NCBI GenBank assembly: GCA_025384855.1
Contig: JALAHT010000003.1
Span: 1 to 64,000 of the forward strand
DNA: 64,000 nt
Direction: 5' to 3'
From: Luteirhabdus salina
Lineage (GTDB): Bacteria > Bacteroidota > Bacteroidia > Flavobacteriales > Flavobacteriaceae
Part shown: positions 1 through 8,647 of the stretch, piece by piece
Layout: each line of letters starts with the position of its first letter
Position numbering within the stretch: the first letter of the stretch is position 1
The notes under the pieces: model-generated
Database searches by the model: none
What the model was told of the DNA's origin: nothing
Seen by the model: only the letters and a program-made list of their open reading frames with translations
Program-made: the position numbers and the translations under genes

Positions 1-31
1 AGGCCCGCGCACCGCGCGGCCATGAAGGCCC

Positions 32-139
32 AAGGTGGCTATAGCGGCGGGGCTCACCCCTTACCATTCCGAACAGGGAAGTTAAGCCCGCCAGCGCCGA
101 TGGTACTGCCCTCCAGGTGGGAGAGTAGGTCGCCGCCTT
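32..139 (+). rRNA. rrf: 5S ribosomal RNA
   Basis: This is the 5S rRNA, a structural RNA of the large ribosomal subunit. The core contains CCATTCCGAACAGGGAAGTT and GCCGATGGTACTGCC, which are typical 5S segments. The ends pair as AGGTGGC with GCCGCCT to form helix I. Bases 1-31 upstream are the GC-rich 23S-5S spacer, so the window opens at the 3' end of an rRNA operon. Ends are set from the helix and may be off by a few bases. Confidence 0.95.
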
Positions 140-144
140 CCTTT

Positions 145-182
145 AATCCCTCACCGTGAAAACACGGTGGGGGATTTTTTAT
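145..182 (+). terminator. rRNA operon terminator
   Basis: A stem of AATCCC plus CACCGTG pairs with CACGGTG plus GGGATT around an AAAA loop, followed by a T run. It lies 5 bases after the 5S rRNA and probably ends the rRNA transcript. Confidence 0.85.
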
Positions 183-270
183 TTCAACACATTTACAACT
201 ACTTTTGTCAATAGTTTATACACTACTTTATTCATGTAGAAGGTAGAACTGTAAGTAGGCAATTTTAAAG

Positions 271-894
271 ATGGAGCAATCACGAATAGAAGAAAAATGG
301 AACGCTATATCACATGGCGTCGGTATTCTTTTCGGTATTACCACTCTCATATTATTATTGATTTTTGATACGGAGAAGACACGCTATAGCAATTTTAGTA
401 TCATAATTTATTCACTATCTATAATTTTATTATTTTCAGCTTCCACCATTTATCATGCGGTTAGCCACGAATCTTGGAAGGAAACCTGTAGAAAGATTGA
501 TCATATAAGTATTTACTTTTTGATAGCAGGAACCTATACTCCCGTTGCCCTAATTTCTCTAGAGAAAAGCTCAGGATGGTTATTATTTTCAATAGTTTGG
601 GGAATCACTGCTATAGGTACAGTTTTAAAAATTTTCTTTACGGGAAAATACGAGAAACTCTCCCTGCTACTCTATTTACTAATGGGCTGGTTAATTGTTT
701 TCGATTTGAATGCGTTGTTAGAAAATCAAACTACACTTGGCATTGGATTACTAATTCTTGGGGGGGCTTTTTACACAATTGGTATTCTATTCTATGCCAT
801 TCGGAAAATTCCCTATAACCATGTAATTTGGCACTTCTTTGTACTAGCTGGATGTATTTCACACTTCTTTTTCATTTTTCTGGATGTCATATAA
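271..894 (+). CDS. Hemolysin III / PAQR-family membrane protein
   Basis: This 207-residue inner-membrane protein belongs to the YqfA/hemolysin III branch of the PAQR superfamily (TrhA-like). About seven hydrophobic segments span the protein. The family's conserved polar residues are visible: HGVG near residue 15, S-x3-H in SASTIYH, DHISIYFLIAGTYTP, and a C-terminal HVIWH...SH cluster. In eukaryotic PAQR receptors the equivalent Ser/His/Asp/His set holds zinc. Bacterial members have been linked to membrane-lipid homeostasis; the hemolysin name is historical and does not show toxicity. Length is normal for the family. The gene is monocistronic, between the rRNA terminator and a large secreted-protein gene. 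No strong promoter match was found. Confidence 0.88.
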   Translation: MEQSRIEEKWNAISHGVGILFGITTLILLLIFDTEKTRYSNFSIIIYSLSIILLFSASTIYHAVSHESWKETCRKIDHISIYFLIAGTYTPVALISLEKSSGWLLFSIVWGITAIGTVLKIFFTGKYEKLSLLLYLLMGWLIVFDLNALLENQTTLGIGLLILGGAFYTIGILFYAIRKIPYNHVIWHFFVLAGCISHFFFIFLDVI

Positions 895-1143
895 TAGTGT
901 TACATTTTAAAGACTCATAACGTCAAGCGCTATAATACAATAAGAGAATTTTTATTTCCTCATTTTTTCATTTAGGTTTCACCAAAAGTTAATATGTAAA
1001 TTCTTACAATTAAAAGTGGGTTATCGGAACATAATGCCTAGTTAACGAATTGTTAAGAAATCATTATTTCACTTCAAAAGCATAGAATATATTTAGAAGT
1101 TTTAGAGCTACTAATCAAATTCTAACACTAACCTTACTTTATT

Positions 1144-4100
1144 ATGAAAAAAACTATGCAATTGCTATTGTGTATTTTTTGTTTGCTGACTTCAATTTCC
1201 TACGGTCAGGTAACATGTACACAATCATTTTCTGCAACAGGACTAGATGACGATCCTACAGTTTTAACTATAACTGCTGCGGATTTGAATTGTTCGGGTG
1301 GCGTAGCTATAGACGCACTACAAATCATTAACCCAGGAGGATCATTATCGAGTTCAAATTGTAGTACTAATTCTGGAACAGAATGGTATGCATTCGATCT
1401 CGATATCGATGGAGTAGTTACCCCTGATGTTTGTAATTCAGAGCTTGAAAATTTGGACATCACGGGATTTTCTGTGTTAACGATCACCTCGAGCGATTCT
1501 GATGCATTTTCGGATGAAATCAGTATAAATCTTGAGATAGAAGTTACCTATACACCTTCCTGTACAAATCCATTTAATGTTTCAGTAACCAATACCCAAT
1601 CTGATTCGGCTGACTTTACATGGGATGCAGGAATAGGCGCTACAAATTATACTTGGGAAGTTGTACCAGAAGATAATGGTCAAGGTAACGGTGTAGTGGC
1701 AAGTGGTAGCACATCGAATCTTACTACTTCAGCAACAGGACTGTCCATAGGAACTTCTTACGACTTTTATATAATTTCTGATTGTGAATCTACTTACATG
1801 GGGCCATTATCTTTCTCTACCTTGTCTCAAGGAGATACCTGTGATTTAGCCATAGATTTGGACGGAGAAACAAGTCCTTTAAATGGAACCACGGCAAATG
1901 CCATTAATAATTATGATCAAGATTGCTTGAATGATACCGCTAACGATAAAGTATATACCGTTACCGTCCCCGATGGATTTATCCTAACAATCGGGCAGAC
2001 CGTAAATAGTTATGATTCAGTTGTTCGAGTTGGATATGGCGGGAGCTGCCCTGGTGATACACTTATTGAATGTTTTGATGACCCCGATCTTACAACCGTT
2101 GAATGGACAAACGATACGGGTATTGAACAAGAGGTATACTATGTTCAATCAGGATTTTCAACTTCTAATGGCGCTTATACATTGGAATGGTCCGTAGACC
2201 CACCGCCTACCTGTACGAATCCTACTAATATCATCGTAGAAAATATACAAACCGATGCAGCGGACTTCAGTTGGGATGCGGGTATAGGTGCAACGAACTA
2301 CGACTGGGAAGTGGTTCCTACCGGTAATGGTCAAGGAAATGGCGTTGTGGCGAGTGGAACAACTAGTACATTATCAGCAAGTGCTTCTGGACTATCACCA
2401 AGTACTAATTATGATTTTTATATTATCTCCGATTGTGAAGCTGCCTATGCTGCTCCAATCTCTTTTTCAACCATAGCATTAGGAGATACCTGCGCGCTAG
2501 CTATAGATTTAGATGCAGAAACGAGTCCTTTAGATGGAACTACCGCAGACGCCACTCATGATTATGGTCAGGACTGCCTAAATGAAACCGCAAACGATAA
2601 AGTGTATACCGTTACCGTACCCGATGGATTTATCCTAACAATTGGCCAAAGCACTAATGCTTATGATTCCGTTGTAAGAGTTGGTTATGGTGGAAGCTGC
2701 CCAGGAGATACAGTAATCGATTGTTTTGATGATCCAGATCTTACTACTGTCGAATGGACAAACGATACAGGTAGTGAACAAGAGGTATATTATGTACAAT
2801 CAGGATTTTCAAGCAGCAATGGCACTTTTACGCTAGAATGGTCTGTAGAAGCTCCCCCTTCCTGTACGAATCCAGAAAACATTTTAATTGAAAATATTCA
2901 GATAGATGCTGCAGACTTCAGTTGGGAAGCAGGAATAGGCGCTACAAATTATACTTGGGAAGTAGTTCCATCAGGAAATGGACAGGGAAATGGCGTCGTT
3001 GACAGCGGAACAACCAGTTCATTGGCCGCCAGTGCTTCTGGACTCTCGCCGAATGCTGAGTATGATTTCTACATTAAGTCAGATTGTGAAACAAACTATT
3101 CTGACGCAGTATCGTTTACAACCTTGGCTGTACCTCCGATAAATGACGACTGTACTAATGCAATTGCGCTTACAGTGAATGCCGATGAATCTTGTGGGTC
3201 GGTTACTGCTGGAACCACACTTGGAGCTACTGCCTCCCCGCAACCCGATGATGCTACTGGTACGCCCAATAATGATGTGTGGTTTACTTTTGAAGCGACA
3301 GCTACTAATAATATTATTGTCATTTCGAATGTGGTTAATCTAGGCGGTGGAACAAGTACAAGTACTGATATGGGAATGAGTGTTTTTAACGACGCTGATG
3401 GATGTAATATGACTGCTGCCAATGAAGTTGGTGAGAGTGATCCCAATACATTGGAGCTAACCGGACTAACAATAGGGAATACTTACTATGTAAGAGTTTA
3501 CGGTTGGAGCTCAAATATTCAAAATAATACTTTTGACATTTGTATTGGCACGCCACCACCACCTGCTACCGACAGTTGTGGTGCTTATTCTAGTAGTCCA
3601 GATTTATTTATTACGGATGGGAGTCCTATTGAAGATGTTATAAATGCCTCAGATACAGGTTTCCAAACGCTGACGGATTTAAATGTGGTTCTTAAAATTG
3701 ATCATACATATTTGGGAGATTTAGATATTGTGTTAACGAGTCCTTCTGGTACTAGTGTACTTATTTTTGAAAATAACTGTGGCACTAATGAAAACATGGA
3801 GATTATGTTAGATGATGAAGGTGTTACCTTGGTATGTGCTAGTCCTACCGAAGGAATCGTTACTCCAGACAACCCATTATCTGCCTTCGATGGCGAAATA
3901 TTCCAAGGAAATTGGACATTAGATGTTATAGACACCGCAGGAGGTGATGATGGAACATTAATCCAATGGTGTTTGATCCCAACTCTTGAACCCTCCGCAT
4001 GTGTAAGTACAACTACATGGAATGGTTCCGTTTGGGATAATGGAGCACCTGATGTAGCAACTGCCGCTATTTTTAATGGCAATTACAATACTGGAACGAA

Positions 4101-5667
4101 TGGAAATATTAATGCCTGCGCTGTCTTGATTTCTTCTGGAACTACGGTTACAATTGAAGCAGCCACTTATATGAATGTAGATGGTAATATCGTTGTAGAC
4201 GGGAACCTGGATGTTTTACATGAGGGAAGCTTGGTTCAGATTAATCCAACTGCGGCTACCACAAATAGCGGTAGTATTATGGTTGAAAAAATCACCCCGC
4301 TTTTAAGTGAAAGAGACTTTATGATTATGGGTAGTCCTATGACGGCTGAAACACGGGATGGTGTTTATGGGAATGCCGTTATGGTTCGTGAACACAATAC
4401 ATCTAACTTTGTTCCGAATGCCGATGTAGCAGCTGCATTTCCTGGCGCGAATAATTTTGCCGATGATAATGGAAATAACTTCTTGAACTATAGCGGAACA
4501 ATTAATGCCGGAGAAGGATATTTGGTACGACCTCAAAATACGCCCACTGAAAGCGGAAGTTATACACTTTCCTATTCGCAGGGAACACTCAATAATGGTA
4601 CGGTAAATTTTGAAGTAGTTTTTAATACCGATCAGAATAGCAGCCCTAATATGATGGGTAACCCCTATGCTTCAGCAATTGATGCCGATTTATTTGTAGC
4701 GCAGAATAGTAGCTTAGTCGATGTAATCTATTTCTGGGAGCACCTTACGGCACCTTCAGATTCGTATCCTGGTTACAATCCAAATAACTATGATATGGGC
4801 GATATTTCGCAATACAATGCTTCACTTGGAGCAGGTGTTGCAGCCGCTAACGGTGGCGATACTCCAACGAAATTTATTGCTTCGGGCCAAGGATTTGCTG
4901 TAAAAGCCCTTGCGGCAGGAACCGCTACTTTCAATAATGATATGCGGGTTACTACCAATAACGACACTTATCGCAGTCCAGTAGATCGTGAGTTGTTGTA
5001 TGTAAACGTTTTCAATGAAACCTATAATTTGGGAAGTACAGCTTTAATTGCCTATACCGATGCTTCTACCATAGGATTGGACCAAGGGTTTGACAATCCA
5101 AGGTTGGCGACACCGGTTTCGTTGTATTCCGTATGTGAAACACCCTTCACGAAGCTCGGTATTCAGAGTCGTGGTGCGTTCGATATAGAGGATAAGTTCT
5201 TCCTAGGATTCTCGTCACAAGTAGTCGAGGATCAAACCTATCGAATCTCCTTGTCGGCTTTTGAAGGCGTAAACCTTGAGAATGTGGATGTAATCTTGGT
5301 AGACAACCTAGAAGATGAAACTGTTAATCTGAAGGAGGTTGACTATACGTTCCAATCGCATGCTGGCGATTCACCAGAGCGTTTTACGATTCTCTATAGA
5401 GATGTTTCGTTGAATACTGAAGATGCCACGCTAGCGGATATATCGCTATACCCAAACCCAGCAGACGATATTTTACATATTGTTTCACAAACGTCGACTA
5501 TTGAAAAAGTTGCAATTATGGATATGCGTGGACGTCTTGTTGTAGCTGAATCGCTTGGCGGAAGTACCATTGGGAAAATAGATGTATCGCAATTAGATGC
5601 AGCTGTTTATTTCGTGAAGATTTCAGCTTCAGAAGGTAGTGTAACCAAACGACTGATTGTTGAATAG
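1144..5667 (+). CDS. Large secreted multidomain protein with type IX sorting domain
   Basis: This 1507-residue protein is probably exported by Sec and then moved to the cell surface by the type IX secretion system. Residues 1-22 are a signal peptide ending in SYGQ. From about residue 138 to 660 there are three fibronectin-III-like modules, each beginning with a CTNP motif, alternating with two Cys-containing beta modules (CDLAIDLD... and CALAIDLD...). A PPC-like domain follows (about 670-805), then a P/homo-B-like domain (about 813-947, with the DLDIVLTSPSGT motif). A long beta-rich region full of Asn and Gly comes next. A C-terminal sorting domain starts near 1434 with LYPNPADD and ends in KRLIVE. 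No catalytic domain is seen, so an adhesin or matrix role is inferred, not shown. It is preceded by 249 bases with no evident promoter match and ends in a terminator. Confidence 0.85.
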   Translation: MKKTMQLLLCIFCLLTSISYGQVTCTQSFSATGLDDDPTVLTITAADLNCSGGVAIDALQIINPGGSLSSSNCSTNSGTEWYAFDLDIDGVVTPDVCNSELENLDITGFSVLTITSSDSDAFSDEISINLEIEVTYTPSCTNPFNVSVTNTQSDSADFTWDAGIGATNYTWEVVPEDNGQGNGVVASGSTSNLTTSATGLSIGTSYDFYIISDCESTYMGPLSFSTLSQGDTCDLAIDLDGETSPLNGTTANAINNYDQDCLNDTANDKVYTVTVPDGFILTIGQTVNSYDSVVRVGYGGSCPGDTLIECFDDPDLTTVEWTNDTGIEQEVYYVQSGFSTSNGAYTLEWSVDPPPTCTNPTNIIVENIQTDAADFSWDAGIGATNYDWEVVPTGNGQGNGVVASGTTSTLSASASGLSPSTNYDFYIISDCEAAYAAPISFSTIALGDTCALAIDLDAETSPLDGTTADATHDYGQDCLNETANDKVYTVTVPDGFILTIGQSTNAYDSVVRVGYGGSCPGDTVIDCFDDPDLTTVEWTNDTGSEQEVYYVQSGFSSSNGTFTLEWSVEAPPSCTNPENILIENIQIDAADFSWEAGIGATNYTWEVVPSGNGQGNGVVDSGTTSSLAASASGLSPNAEYDFYIKSDCETNYSDAVSFTTLAVPPINDDCTNAIALTVNADESCGSVTAGTTLGATASPQPDDATGTPNNDVWFTFEATATNNIIVISNVVNLGGGTSTSTDMGMSVFNDADGCNMTAANEVGESDPNTLELTGLTIGNTYYVRVYGWSSNIQNNTFDICIGTPPPPATDSCGAYSSSPDLFITDGSPIEDVINASDTGFQTLTDLNVVLKIDHTYLGDLDIVLTSPSGTSVLIFENNCGTNENMEIMLDDEGVTLVCASPTEGIVTPDNPLSAFDGEIFQGNWTLDVIDTAGGDDGTLIQWCLIPTLEPSACVSTTTWNGSVWDNGAPDVATAAIFNGNYNTGTNGNINACAVLISSGTTVTIEAATYMNVDGNIVVDGNLDVLHEGSLVQINPTAATTNSGSIMVEKITPLLSERDFMIMGSPMTAETRDGVYGNAVMVREHNTSNFVPNADVAAAFPGANNFADDNGNNFLNYSGTINAGEGYLVRPQNTPTESGSYTLSYSQGTLNNGTVNFEVVFNTDQNSSPNMMGNPYASAIDADLFVAQNSSLVDVIYFWEHLTAPSDSYPGYNPNNYDMGDISQYNASLGAGVAAANGGDTPTKFIASGQGFAVKALAAGTATFNNDMRVTTNNDTYRSPVDRELLYVNVFNETYNLGSTALIAYTDASTIGLDQGFDNPRLATPVSLYSVCETPFTKLGIQSRGAFDIEDKFFLGFSSQVVEDQTYRISLSAFEGVNLENVDVILVDNLEDETVNLKEVDYTFQSHAGDSPERFTILYRDVSLNTEDATLADISLYPNPADDILHIVSQTSTIEKVAIMDMRGRLVVAESLGGSTIGKIDVSQLDAAVYFVKISASEGSVTKRLIVE
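1558..3125 (+). repeat. Intragenic tandem duplication (about 650 bp period)
   Basis: Within the large type IX substrate, units beginning near 1558, 2208 and 2862 encode nearly the same Fn3-like module. Most of the second Cys-rich module is also repeated. Stretches such as GACTTCAGTTGGGA and the CCTGTACGAATCC unit starts are conserved at DNA level, which points to recent duplication or ongoing homogenisation. Confidence 0.75.
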
Positions 5668-5690
5668 CTAGTACACTGAATTTTAAGTGA

Positions 5691-5717
5691 AAGGGCGCTG
5701 AAAGGCGTCCTTTTTTT
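5691..5717 (+). terminator. Terminator after the type IX substrate gene
   Basis: AAGG and CGC pair with GCG and CCTT across a TGAAA loop, followed by seven T. It begins 23 bases after the stop codon of the 1507-residue gene. Confidence 0.75.
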
Positions 5718-5730
5718 GTTGGGTTCGTGA

Positions 5731-5753
5731 GCCTGCCTAACCGACAGGCAGGC
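5731..5753. repeat. GCCTGCC/GGCAGGC palindrome, copy 1
   Basis: GCCTGCCT and AGGCAGGC form a perfect 8-bp stem around AACCGAC. Related palindromes lie at 46809-46834 and 49448-49470, always intergenic, so this is a dispersed REP-like sequence. Confidence 0.7.
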
Positions 5754-5867
5754 AGTGAGCAGTGAGCAGTGAGCAATGAACCGTGAACCGTGAACAGTTA
5801 AGAGTGAAGAGTGAAGAGTGAAGAGTGAAGAGTGATGAGTGAACAGTGAAAAGTTAAGAGTTAAGAG
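5754..5867. repeat. Degenerate 7-bp tandem repeat array
   Basis: Runs of AGTGAGC, CGTGAAC and AGAGTGA units follow one another, drifting from one variant to the next. The array has no coding constraint: long open frames through it are artefacts of the 7-bp period. Function unknown. Confidence 0.8.
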
Positions 5868-5899
5868 AAAGAAAGCTCGTAAGAATCCAAAAATATGCG

Positions 5900-6030
5900 A
5901 GGGGATACGTATAAACATTCTCGGGCAGGGATAGTAGTGAAAAGCCCACAACGGCGTTACGTACGTGACGACGTGAGGACTTGTAGCGAAAAGCCCGGTC
6001 GAGACGGCTACGTCGAGAGCCCGCCAAATT
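5900..6030 (+). repeat. Bipartite structured intergenic element, copy A
   Basis: Two related modules occur in tandem. Module 1 (5922-5947) reads GGGATAGTAGTG then AAAAGCCC, closed by an upstream GGGC. Module 2 (5976-5997) reads GGACTTGTAGCG then AAAAGCCCG. Between them lies a spacer rich in ACGT pairings; after them is a TCGA...TCGA hairpin and GCCCGCC. The same architecture appears on the minus strand at 49414-49640. It lies between the 7-bp repeats and the 3' end of the ZIP gene. It could be a small structured RNA, a 3'UTR element or a mobile intergenic repeat; the sequence alone does not decide. Confidence 0.55.
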
Positions 6031-6036
6031 AAAAAC

Positions 6037-6705
6037 CTAAAGGATATAGGCGATACCGATGGCTACAACAATTGTAAGGAGTTTAACTAAGTTGAATTTA
6101 TGGTCTTTACTGCTTTCAAATAAAATGGTCGTTGCAACATGGAGAAAAATACCAATGACAAGCGCATGTATCTGGATTAAATAGGATTCTACAAAAGCTA
6201 TTTCCTGTGAGAAATATGCCCCTAAAGGCGTCATACAGGCAAATAGGAATAGAAATGACAGTGTTTTTGTTTTCGAATACTCTGCTTTTATAAAAAAGAA
6301 AGCCAATATTACTGCCACTGGAATTTTGTGAACCAGTACACCTATCAAAACCTTGGTATTGTCAACGGTGGGAAATCCCTCTAAAAACGCATGTATCGAC
6401 AACCCTATGAACAGCATCCATGGAAAGCGGTTTGTGTTTACGTCGATGTGAACATGACCGTGTTCAGCGCCTTTCGATAAGAATTCCAGTATGATTTGCA
6501 ACAAAATACCCATCATAATCCACAGTCCGGTGGACGGCGCATCGTGGTGGTATACTTCAGGCAATAACTCAAAAACCGTAATCGATAATAAAAACGCACC
6601 GCTAAAAGCTAAGTAAAGGGAAACCTGGTTAAGGTTCTTCGACTTTGAAAGCGATGCTATTATAAACCCTACTACTACGGCAAGGAAGAGTAATACATAT
6701 TTCAT
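6037..6705 (-). CDS. ZIP-family divalent metal transporter
   Basis: This 222-residue inner-membrane protein probably imports Zn2+ or a similar divalent cation. It has about eight hydrophobic segments, the ZIP signature in the fourth and fifth segments (H-AFLEG and VHKIPVA), and a His-rich loop (HGHVH) between segments 3 and 4 that could bind metal. Length is at the short end of the family. Its ATG overlaps the stop of the upstream methyltransferase gene as ATGA, so the two are translationally coupled. The pairing looks positional, since no shared function is evident. No metal-responsive operator was recognised. Confidence 0.85.
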   Translation of the reverse strand: MKYVLLFLAVVVGFIIASLSKSKNLNQVSLYLAFSGAFLLSITVFELLPEVYHHDAPSTGLWIMMGILLQIILEFLSKGAEHGHVHIDVNTNRFPWMLFIGLSIHAFLEGFPTVDNTKVLIGVLVHKIPVAVILAFFFIKAEYSKTKTLSFLFLFACMTPLGAYFSQEIAFVESYLIQIHALVIGIFLHVATTILFESSKDHKFNLVKLLTIVVAIGIAYIL

Positions 6706-7436
6706 TTACCAAAAATTAGAATAAGGCGTTCTGATGTTTCTTCATTATAATCGCCCAATTGATAGTCGCCAAAACAGTATTTCAGCGATACTCCTGCTTC
6801 TTCGAAGTATTCTTTGAAGTCGGTTAGCGATAGGGCTCGAACCCGTTCTGTATAGTGATGACGCTTGCCTTCATAACTAAACCGTATCTCTTTAAAAAGA
6901 TATCCGTTTTGAAAATAGCGCGTTAGATAAAAATCGATTCCGTTTACCGTTTTGGTTTCGGAAGGTACAAGTGAATTGCGAAGCGCCTTCATATTAAGAA
7001 AATCGATAACGCCAAAGCCATTCGGTTTCAATTCTGAGCGAATTGCCTTGATAGTTCTTAAATTATCGATTTCATTCTCGAAATATCCAAAGCTTGTAAA
7101 GAGATTGAAAACAGCATCAAAATTTCTTGGGTAGGGCAGGCACATGTCGTGCACTTCAAAATGAAGGCGTTCATTCTCATATTGCTTTGCAAAGGCAATA
7201 CTATTTTCAGAAAGGTCGACCCCAGTAACGTTATAGCCTAGTTCATTAAGATATTTCGAATGACGACCTTTACCACAGGCTAAATCAAGAATGTCCGCTT
7301 CCTTGGGTAGTTTAAGAAATTCGGTAAGATGTTTCATAAAACTACCCGCCTCTTCATAATCCCTATCCTTGTAGAGAATATGATAGAAAGGCGTGTCGAA
7401 CCATGCCGTATACCACTGCTCTGTTTCTTTTTGCAT
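6702..7436 (-). CDS. Class I SAM-dependent methyltransferase
   Basis: This cytoplasmic protein of about 244 residues has the Rossmann-type SAM-binding motif ILDLACGKGRHS, followed by VTGVDLSENSI (acidic residue for the ribose) and the FDAVFNLFTSFGYF segment. The substrate cannot be told; small-molecule methyltransferases of this form are common. I place the start at the ATG at 7436 rather than an upstream one, because the extra 14 residues would run into the divergent promoter region. It is the first gene of a two-gene operon with the ZIP transporter and overlaps it by 4 bases. Confidence 0.8.
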   Translation of the reverse strand: MQKETEQWYTAWFDTPFYHILYKDRDYEEAGSFMKHLTEFLKLPKEADILDLACGKGRHSKYLNELGYNVTGVDLSENSIAFAKQYENERLHFEVHDMCLPYPRNFDAVFNLFTSFGYFENEIDNLRTIKAIRSELKPNGFGVIDFLNMKALRNSLVPSETKTVNGIDFYLTRYFQNGYLFKEIRFSYEGKRHHYTERVRALSLTDFKEYFEEAGVSLKYCFGDYQLGDYNEETSERLILIFGK

Positions 7437-7464
7437 AATCGGAATTTCCGCCGCTAAATTACTG

Positions 7465-7472
7465 TATTTTTG
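7465..7472 (+). promoter_or_regulatory. -7 promoter box for the THUMP methyltransferase gene
   Basis: TATTTTTG matches the Bacteroidota TAnnTTTG box. The ATG at 7493 follows 21 bases later and is preceded by AGGAG, one of the few Shine-Dalgarno-like sequences in this window. No good -33 TTTG is seen at the usual distance. Confidence 0.5.
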
Positions 7473-7492
7473 TAGCAAAACAGGAGAATTAC

Positions 7493-8647
7493 ATGGGAAA
7501 GAACTTTAGAATGACGGCGAAAACCCTTTTTGGGATGGAAGACCTTTTGGCTGATGAGTTACATAAACTCGGTGCCTCTGGGATTGAAAAGGGAACAAGG
7601 AGTGTTGGTTTTGAAGGCGATACCGGCTTTATGTACAAAGCGAATCTTTGTTGTAGAACCGCTATCAAGATCCTAAAGCCTATCCATTATTTCAATGTTT
7701 TTGATGAAGATTCACTCTATAAAAACATCTATGAGATGCCTTGGGAAAACTATATGGATGTGGATGGAAGCCTTGCTGTGGATGCTACCGTCTTCTCGAA
7801 GTATTTTACCCATTCCCAATATGTTGCCCTAAAAACAAAGGATGCCATCGTAGATCGTTTTCGCGATCGAGAGGGTGAACGTCCCAATGTAGATTTGGAC
7901 CGACCAAGCTTGCGAATCAATGTCCATATCGATCGAAAGATCTGTACCATTTCCCTCGATAGCAGTGGTGACTCGTTGCATAAACGGGGGTATAAGGTTT
8001 CGAGTACCTTGGCGCCGATAAGCGAGGTGTTGGCAGCGGGAATGATTATGATGACCGGTTGGGATGGTCAATGCGATTTTCTGGATCCTATGTGTGGTTC
8101 GGGAACCATATTGACGGAAGCGGCCATGATAGCGTGCAATATTCCGCCCAATATCAACCGCGACCAATTTGGGTTTGAAACGTGGCCAGATTTCGATGTA
8201 GATTTATATGAAGTAATCGAAAACGCAGCCTTGAAGAAGATTCGGGAGTTTCGGTATAAAATTGAAGGGTTTGACAAAGATCCTATTGCGGTGAAGAAAG
8301 CGAAGGAAAATATTAAGAATGCGAACCTTGATGAGTTTATTTTAGTGGAGCAACAGGACTTCTTCACAACCGAAAAGGAACGCGACCGTCCCATGTTTTT
8401 AGTGTTCAATCCACCCTATGATGAACGACTTTCGGTATCCGATATCGATGCCTTTTACGCAAAAATTGGCGATACGTTGAAGCAGGGTTACCCCGATAGT
8501 CAGGCTTGGTTGATAACCAGTAATATGGATGCTTTAAAGCATTTGGGGTTGAAGACCTCCAAAAAGATTAAGTTATACAACGGAAAATTGGAAAGCAGAT
8601 TTGTACGTTATGAAATGTATAAGGGCAGTCGCAAGAATAAGTCTTAG
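7493..8647 (+). CDS. THUMP-domain class I RNA methyltransferase (RlmL/RlmK-like)
   Basis: This 384-residue protein is probably an rRNA guanine-N2 methyltransferase. An N-terminal ferredoxin-like/THUMP region (residues about 1-155, starting FRMTAKTLFGMEDLLADEL) is followed by a Rossmann methyltransferase domain. That domain has DPMCGSGTILTEAA near 200 and the base-flipping motif NPPYDER near 305. It matches the N-terminal half of E. coli RlmL, which makes m2G2445 in 23S rRNA; the exact target here is inferred. It is divergent from the methyltransferase/ZIP operon. Its stop overlaps the convergent DUF6048 gene by 4 bases. Confidence 0.85.
   Translation: MGKNFRMTAKTLFGMEDLLADELHKLGASGIEKGTRSVGFEGDTGFMYKANLCCRTAIKILKPIHYFNVFDEDSLYKNIYEMPWENYMDVDGSLAVDATVFSKYFTHSQYVALKTKDAIVDRFRDREGERPNVDLDRPSLRINVHIDRKICTISLDSSGDSLHKRGYKVSSTLAPISEVLAAGMIMMTGWDGQCDFLDPMCGSGTILTEAAMIACNIPPNINRDQFGFETWPDFDVDLYEVIENAALKKIREFRYKIEGFDKDPIAVKKAKENIKNANLDEFILVEQQDFFTTEKERDRPMFLVFNPPYDERLSVSDIDAFYAKIGDTLKQGYPDSQAWLITSNMDALKHLGLKTSKKIKLYNGKLESRFVRYEMYKGSRKNKS

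Noticed and set aside
576-818. 80-residue frame within the hemolysin III gene
   Set aside because: Shadow of a clear membrane-protein gene in another frame.
5516-5951. Open frames on the minus strand behind the type IX substrate
   Set aside because: They run through the 7-bp array and the palindrome; the period keeps stops out. No start context or family likeness.
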